A DNA stretch of 18,593 bases, taken from NCBI GenBank assembly GCA_003158505.1, contig PMJK01000147.1:1-18593 (forward strand), in the 5' to 3' direction. Shown in pieces: positions 14,879 through 18,593 of the stretch. This DNA is from Holophagaceae bacterium. Lineage in GTDB: Bacteria; Acidobacteriota; Holophagae; Holophagales; Holophagaceae. Each line of letters starts with the position of its first letter. Within the stretch, counting starts at the first letter, position 1. A program made the translations under genes and the position numbers. Below the pieces are notes generated by a model, which saw only the letters and a list, made by a program, of their open reading frames with translations, made no database searches and was not told where the DNA came from.

Positions 14879-15226
14879 TCAGCCCTTGGCCACAGCCACG
14901 AGCTTGGTAAAGGCTTCGGGATTGCGCACGGCGAGATCCGCGAGGATCTTGCGGTCGAGATCCACAGAGGCCTTCTTCAGACCACCCATGAACTTGGAAT
15001 AGCTGGTGCCGTTCTGTCCGCAGGCGGCGCTGATGCGCACCACCCAGAGGCGGCGGAAATCGCGCTTCTTGACCTTGCGGTCGCGGTAGCCATAACCGAG
15101 GGCCTTCTCCACGGCCTCCTTGGCGGACCGGTACAGGCGGGACTTGGCACCGTAGAAGCCCTTGGCGAACTTCATCATGCGCTTGCGGCGCTGGGCGCGC
15201 TTGAATCCACGTTTGACGCGAGTCAT
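14879..15226 (-). CDS. rplT: 50S ribosomal protein L20
   Basis: L20 is needed for early 50S assembly and represses its own operon in several bacteria. The 115-residue, very basic sequence has the standard MTRVKRGFKRAQRRKRM start, the central GYGYRDRKVKKRDFRRLW, and the globular end (SYSKFMGGLKKASVDLDRKIL). The ATG follows AGGAAGCAAC. A 179-base gap rich in hairpins separates it from rpmI, more than expected for this normally tight operon. Confidence 0.98.
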   Translation of the reverse strand: MTRVKRGFKRAQRRKRMMKFAKGFYGAKSRLYRSAKEAVEKALGYGYRDRKVKKRDFRRLWVVRISAACGQNGTSYSKFMGGLKKASVDLDRKILADLAVRNPEAFTKLVAVAKG

Positions 15227-15236
15227 GTTGCTTCCT

Positions 15237-15400
15237 TTCCTCGAGGCAGTGCGTTCAGGTTTGAACGGACTTTAGGGGCCTCATCGGGGGTGGCCTCAGC
15301 CACCGGGTTGAACCTTCGATTCTAGGGTCGAAGGCGTTGAGAGACAAGCTGCGCGCAGGCTATGCATGCGCGTTAACGGAGCTCCCTTGGGAACTCCGCA
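15237..15400 (-). promoter_or_regulatory. Structured rpmI-rplT spacer with four hairpins, possible L20 control element
   Basis: The spacer contains four separable hairpins: CGGAG-TTCCC type arms at 15377-15398 (9-10 bp with one mismatch), CCTTCGA/TCGAAGG at 15313-15334 (7 bp, 8-base loop), GGTGGC/GCCACC at 15289-15304 (6 bp, 4-base loop), and CGTTCA/TGAACG at 15252-15267 (6 bp, 4-base loop). L20 is known to bind structured mRNA in this operon in E. coli and Bacillus. Assigning this spacer the same role is inference, and it could instead be a processing site. Confidence 0.35.
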
Positions 15401-15405
15401 GGAAT

Positions 15406-15609
15406 TCACGCATAGGGCAGCATCGCCATGACGGCCTTCTGATCGGCCTTGGAGACCATGCGGCCCATGTCCAGCTGGCGTTTCCGCTTGGCGGTCTTCT
15501 TGGTCAGGATGTGGCGCTGGTGCGAGCAGCCGCGCTTGAACTTGCCGCCGGCGGTCTTCTTGAAGCGCTTCTGGGCGCCCTTGTGGGTCTTGATTTTGTA
15601 ACCGCTCAT
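15406..15609 (-). CDS. rpmI: 50S ribosomal protein L35
   Basis: This small basic ribosomal protein, 67 residues, has the L35 hallmark KIKTHKGAQKRFKKTAGGKFKR and the HILTKK core. The frame opens much earlier (15768), but those codons are antisense-of-infC noise. The ATG at 15609 follows GAGGAACCC and sits seven bases after the infC stop, whose TGA is embedded in the ribosome-binding site, so translation with infC is probably coupled. Confidence 0.97.
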   Translation of the reverse strand: MSGYKIKTHKGAQKRFKKTAGGKFKRGCSHQRHILTKKTAKRKRQLDMGRMVSKADQKAVMAMLPYA

Positions 15610-15616
15610 GGGTTCC

Positions 15617-16204
15617 TCACTGGATCTGGGCTTCGGTTGCTGGTGTTTCGGGTTTGGTGGCCTTGGGTTTCTTCGGCGCCTTAGGTACTTCAATGATCTT
15701 GGGAGCGAGGATCGCGTGCATGTCGCGTCCATCAATGCCGGCGCCCTTTTCAACGATGGCCTTGTCACCGACCCGCTGGATGACTTCTTCGATGATCCGG
15801 TAGCCGATGTCGCGATGGACGACTTCGCGCCCGCGGAACATGACCACCACTTTGACTTTGTCTTCTTCCTCCAGGAACCGCAGGATGTGTTTCACCTTGA
15901 AATCGAAGTCGTGATCATCAGTCTTGGGGCGGAACTTCACTTCCTTGACCACGATGTTTTTCTGTTTCGCCCTGGCTGCATGTTCCCGTTTCGCTTCCAT
16001 GAACTTGTACTTGCCATAGTCCATGATTCGGCAGACGGGCGGGTTGGCGTTTCCAGCCACTTCCACCAAGTCGAGGCCGCGCTCTTCTGCGATCCGGATA
16101 GCCTGGTGGGGAGGCATCAAGCCAAGCTGTTCGCCATCTTCGGAGATGACGCGGACCTCTTGGGCCCGGATGCCGTCGTTGATGCGGGTCTCGTTTGGAC
16201 GAAT
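15617..16204 (-). CDS. infC: Translation initiation factor IF-3 with an AUU start
   Basis: IF3 keeps ribosomal subunits apart and checks the start codon. The conserved body begins well upstream of the first ATG: the frame reads RPNETRINDGIRAQEVR, then EDGEQLGLMPPHQAIRIAEE, and NPPVCRIMDYGKYK, matching the family's N-terminal domain. Upstream of these codons an in-frame TAG lies 36 bases before ATT, and no ATG, GTG, TTG or CTG occurs between it and the ATT at 16204-16202. The ATT carries AGGGGAGG (16216-16209) four bases upstream. So AUU is the start, as in E. coli and many bacteria, giving 195 residues. Central linker and C-terminal domain (FRGREVVHRDIG) are normal, with a Lys/Pro-rich tail (PKAPKKPKATK). 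AUU is known to permit self-repression by IF3. Confidence 0.96.
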   Translation of the reverse strand: MRPNETRINDGIRAQEVRVISEDGEQLGLMPPHQAIRIAEERGLDLVEVAGNANPPVCRIMDYGKYKFMEAKREHAARAKQKNIVVKEVKFRPKTDDHDFDFKVKHILRFLEEEDKVKVVVMFRGREVVHRDIGYRIIEEVIQRVGDKAIVEKGAGIDGRDMHAILAPKIIEVPKAPKKPKATKPETPATEAQIQ

Positions 16205-16263
16205 GGTTCCTCCCCTAGTAGCACAAGGACAAAAAGTCTAACACTTGACTTGGCTTCCGCCAA
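16205..16263 (-). promoter_or_regulatory. Possible infC promoter and strong ribosome-binding site for its AUU start
   Basis: On the - strand, TTGGCG (16263-16258) and TAGACT (16240-16235) are 17 bases apart, each four of six matches to sigma-70 consensus. A short AAGTC/GACTT hairpin with a following TTTT overlaps the -10. AGGGGAGG at 16216-16209 is the Shine-Dalgarno for the ATT start. The promoter is a weak prediction; the Shine-Dalgarno is clear. Confidence 0.4.
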
Positions 16264-16278
16264 GCACGGAAAACCGAA

Positions 16279-18192
16279 TCAACGTTGGCGATCCCGGACC
16301 TCAGTGACCAAAGCCTCCAGGAAGCCCTCCAAAGACTGCACCCCGAGATCTCCCCGGTGGCGGTGACGCACGGATACGGTGCGAGCCTCGGCCTCACGGT
16401 CCCCGATCACCAGCATGTAGGGCACCTTGGCGAGTTGAGCCTCACGGATCTTGGCCTTCAGGCTTTCATTCCGGAGGTCCAACTCCCCCCGCAATCCATG
16501 GGCCTTCACCCGCGCAGCCGCCTCGCTGGAGAACTCATGGGCCCGATCGGTGATGGGGAGGATCGCCACCTGAACCGGTGCGAGCCAGGCGGGGAAGGCC
16601 CCAGCCGTGTGCTCGACGAGGATGCCCATGAAGCGCTCGAGACTCCCCAGGATGGCCCGGTGGAGCATGATGGGACGCCCCTCCGTGTCATCGGCCCGGG
16701 TGTACTTCAGATCGAAGCGTTCCGGCAGCATGTAATCCACCTGAAGGGTTCCCAGCTGCCAGGGTCTCTTGAGGGCATCCAGGATCTGGAACTCGATCTT
16801 GGGCCCGTAGAACGCCCCCTCGCCGGGATTCAGCGTGTAGGGCATCCCAGCCTCATCCAGCGCCTCGCCCAGAGCCCGCTCGGCGGCATCCCAGATCTCA
16901 TCGGAGCCCAGGCGCTTCTCTGGCCTGGTGCTCAGAGCCACGCGCATCCCTTCAAACCCGAAGGTGTCGTAGACCTCTTTCAGCAGCGCCAGGAAGGCGG
17001 CCATTTCAGCCTTGACCTGCTCCTGGGTACAGAAGATGTGGCCGTCATCCTGACAGAAGGTCCTCACGCGGGTGAGCCCGTGCGTGACGCCACTGCGTTC
17101 GTACCGATGCAGACGGCCGAAGTCGGCGTAGCGAATGGGTAGGTCCCGGTAGCTGTGCTTCTGGCAGCCGAACATGATGCAGTGTCCGGGACAGTTCATG
17201 GGCTTCACCGCGTACTCGCGCTCTTCCGCAGTCGTGAAGTACATGTTCTCGGCGTAATTGTCGTAGTGGCCACTGGTCTTCCAGAGGGCCACATCAAGGA
17301 TCTGGGGTGTGATCACCTCGCTGTAGCCGTACTTGAAGTAGAGCTCGCGGATGTAGGTGACCAACTCGTTGTAGACCTGGGTGCCCTTGGGATGAAAGAA
17401 GGGTGAAGCTGGCGCCTCTGGGTGGAAGGTATAGAGCCCCAGCTCTTTGCCCAGCTTGCGATGGTCGCGGGCCTTGGCCTCCTCCAGCCGCTTCAGATGC
17501 TCGTCCAGCTCCTTTTGCGTATGGAAGGCGGTGCCATAGATGCGGCTGAGCATCTGGTTCTTCTCGTCACCCCTCCAGTAGGCGCCGGCGATGCTGAGCA
17601 GCTTGAAGGCCTTCAACTTGGCCGTGCTGGGCACGTGGGGTCCCCGACAAAGGTCGTAGAAGTCGCCTTGCCGGTAGCCGCCGATGGTATCGCCCGGGGG
17701 GATGCTCGAAACGATCTCGACCTTGAGGGGCTCGCCCATCGCGGCGAAGCGCGCCACGGCCACGTCCCTGTCGAGATCCTCTCGAACGACCTCCACCCCT
17801 TCGGCCACAATCTTGTGCATCTCGGCCTCGATGACCGGCAGATCCTCTGGCGTGAAAGGCTTATCCACCCAAAAGTCATAGTAGAAGCCATCTTCGATGA
17901 CGGGTCCGATGCCCACCTTGGCCTTCGGGTAGAGCCGCTTCACGGCATGAGCCAGGAGGTGAGCCGTGGAGTGGCGGATCAGTTCAAGGCTTTCCGGAGT
18001 CTTGTTGGTAACGATTTCAACCTTGGCCCCGTTCACCAAAGGAGCCTTCAGGTCTGTCAAGCGCCCATCAACTTTCACGGCCAGGGCGGCCTCGAGCAGC
18101 CGAGCACCAATGCCACCGGCCAGATCAGCCCCAGTGGCGCCCTCGGGCAGCTGCCGGAGGGAGTCGTCTGGAAGGCGGACTTCGATGGACAT
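16279..18192 (-). CDS. thrS: Threonyl-tRNA synthetase
   Basis: ThrS charges tRNA-Thr and edits Ser-tRNA-Thr. The ATG at 18192 (MSIEVRLPDD) follows GAGGAACCC by a normal spacing and gives 637 residues; the frame extends 18 codons more, across the intergenic hairpin, and that longer start is rejected. The TGS domain covers about 1-62. The zinc editing domain has HSTAH (His74, His78) with Cys182 and His186 in LCRGPH. The class II core has PMNCPGH with zinc ligand Cys334, RYADFGRLHRYERSG (motif 2), and QDDGH with His385. The C-terminal anticodon domain begins near PVQVAILPI. It is complete. It is the first protein gene after the rRNA operon and leads the thrS-infC-rpmI-rplT block. Confidence 0.98.
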   Translation of the reverse strand: MSIEVRLPDDSLRQLPEGATGADLAGGIGARLLEAALAVKVDGRLTDLKAPLVNGAKVEIVTNKTPESLELIRHSTAHLLAHAVKRLYPKAKVGIGPVIEDGFYYDFWVDKPFTPEDLPVIEAEMHKIVAEGVEVVREDLDRDVAVARFAAMGEPLKVEIVSSIPPGDTIGGYRQGDFYDLCRGPHVPSTAKLKAFKLLSIAGAYWRGDEKNQMLSRIYGTAFHTQKELDEHLKRLEEAKARDHRKLGKELGLYTFHPEAPASPFFHPKGTQVYNELVTYIRELYFKYGYSEVITPQILDVALWKTSGHYDNYAENMYFTTAEEREYAVKPMNCPGHCIMFGCQKHSYRDLPIRYADFGRLHRYERSGVTHGLTRVRTFCQDDGHIFCTQEQVKAEMAAFLALLKEVYDTFGFEGMRVALSTRPEKRLGSDEIWDAAERALGEALDEAGMPYTLNPGEGAFYGPKIEFQILDALKRPWQLGTLQVDYMLPERFDLKYTRADDTEGRPIMLHRAILGSLERFMGILVEHTAGAFPAWLAPVQVAILPITDRAHEFSSEAAARVKAHGLRGELDLRNESLKAKIREAQLAKVPYMLVIGDREAEARTVSVRHRHRGDLGVQSLEGFLEALVTEVRDRQR

Positions 18193-18217
18193 GGGTTCCT
18201 CTAAATAAGGGGAATAT

Positions 18218-18246
18218 TTTATCATTAAATGGCTCCGGGCCATCAA
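18218..18246 (-). promoter_or_regulatory. Possible thrS promoter overlapping the rRNA terminator stem
   Basis: On the - strand TTGATG (18246-18241, inside the terminator hairpin) and GATAAA (18223-18218) are 17 bases apart in an AT-rich stretch; TAAAAT two bases further along is an alternative -10. Each hexamer matches sigma-70 consensus at four of six positions or better. Fair but unproven. Confidence 0.4.
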
Positions 18247-18262
18247 TTGTGATGGCCCGGAG
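18233..18262 (-). terminator. Hairpin terminator of the rRNA operon
   Basis: A perfect 12-bp stem, CTCCGGGCCATC (18233-18244) with GATGGCCCGGAG (18251-18262), has a 6-base loop and lies 9 bases past the 5S 3' end. On the - strand the next bases are CCATTTAATGATAAAAT, without a U-run, so termination may be incomplete or may depend on other factors. Confidence 0.65.
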
Positions 18263-18271
18263 GGGTTTAAC

Positions 18272-18384
18272 GTCGCAGCGACCTACTTTTCCACTCCTGT
18301 TCAGAGCAGTATCATCGGCCCTCCAAGTCTTAACTGCCGTGTTCGGGATGGGAACGGGTGTGACACTTGGGGAAAAGCCACGAC
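18272..18384 (-). rRNA. rrf: 5S ribosomal RNA
   Basis: On the - strand the sequence contains the conserved 5S core (CACACCCGTTCCCATCCCGA then ACACGG and AGTTAAG). The ends were placed by pairing: GUCGUGGC at the 5' side with GCUGCGAC at the 3' side gives the full eight-pair helix I with two G-U pairs. Length is about 113 bases. Ends may be off by a few bases. Confidence 0.93.
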
Positions 18385-18470
18385 GAAGGCTTTAGAAGGG
18401 TTGAGAAGGGATTTGGCGAGGCGCGTGTGGCGCTCTCATGGGTATTGAAAGTTATGCGATTCATTGATGA

Positions 18471-18593
18471 AAGGTCAAGTCTGTGGACCGATTAGTATCG
18501 CTAAGCTTAAGCCGTTACCGGCCTTACACATGCGACCTATCAACGTGGTGGTCTTCCACGGGTCTCATAGGGAGATCTCATCTTGAGGGGTGT
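18471..18593 (-). rRNA. rrl: 23S ribosomal RNA, 3' end only
   Basis: The - strand reads GTACTAAT-like 'GATACTAATCGGTCC' and ends in GACTTGACCTT, matching the universal 23S 3' terminus (compare ...GGCUUAACCUU in E. coli). The gene runs off the right edge. The 86-base spacer to 5S (18385-18470) holds no tRNA that I can see. Confidence 0.93.

Noticed and set aside
14038..14910. 290-codon + strand frame opposite pheS
   Set aside because: Shadow of the pheS coding strand, with no recognisable motif.
15406..15768. 120-codon extended form of rpmI
   Set aside because: The first 53 codons lie inside infC in another frame; L35 begins at the ATG with a Shine-Dalgarno at 15609.
18193..18246. 18-codon N-terminal extension of ThrS
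   Set aside because: It crosses the promoter and terminator region, while GAGGAACCC directly precedes the internal ATG and the TGS domain starts there.
18385..18470. tRNA gene in the 23S-5S spacer
   Set aside because: The 86 bases show no T-loop consensus or cloverleaf.
1..18593. CRISPR array, insertion sequence, prophage, toxin-antitoxin or defence system
   Set aside because: No repeated spacer-like units, transposase motifs, terminal repeats or defence-type proteins were found by reading; genes are ordinary core functions.

Overview
This window is GC-rich bacterial chromosome made almost entirely of housekeeping genes. It reads as a free-living, Gram-negative bacterium: a lipid A acyltransferase-type enzyme, a lipoprotein with a lipobox, and RNase Y with an N-terminal membrane anchor. 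Protein style and gene order would fit an acidobacterium of the Holophaga/Geothrix type. That placement is inference from reading only; the partial 23S rRNA at the right edge is the decisive marker to search.

Layout, left to right. Positions 2-2581 (+ strand): the 3' part of rsgA (ribosome-assembly GTPase), a lysophospholipid/lipid A acyltransferase three bases after it, and a separate OB-fold lipoprotein. A perfect 12-bp hairpin at 2601-2630 lies between this unit and the convergent - strand pair at 2640-4486, which encodes a 112-residue unknown protein followed by a compact, solitary NuoG-like iron-sulfur protein. Positions 4603-8883 (+ strand): purH and alaS. Positions 8982-18593 (- strand): everything else. 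In transcription order this is the 3' end of 23S rRNA, 5S rRNA, thrS, infC, rpmI, rplT, pheS, pheT, a ZapB-like coiled-coil gene, zapA, a likely 6S RNA, rny, and a DUF486 membrane protein.

How the genes work together. The - strand block is a translation and cell-growth block: rRNA, two aminoacyl-tRNA synthetases, IF3, and ribosomal proteins L35 and L20. It is joined to Z-ring regulators, a probable RNA polymerase regulator (6S RNA) and the endoribonuclease RNase Y. thrS-infC-rpmI-rplT-pheS-pheT is the arrangement known from E. coli. A candidate 6S RNA just after zapA also matches a known neighbourhood. RsgA and AlaS add to the translation theme.

I found no mobile element, CRISPR array, phage gene or defence cassette, and no evidence of a new multi-gene system. 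The points worth a second look are smaller: a hand-folded 6S RNA candidate, an AUU-started infC, a strongly structured rpmI-rplT gap, an RsgA without its zinc finger, a PheT without its EMAP/tRNA-binding domain, an isolated NuoG-like protein, and a thrS promoter overlapping the rRNA terminator hairpin.
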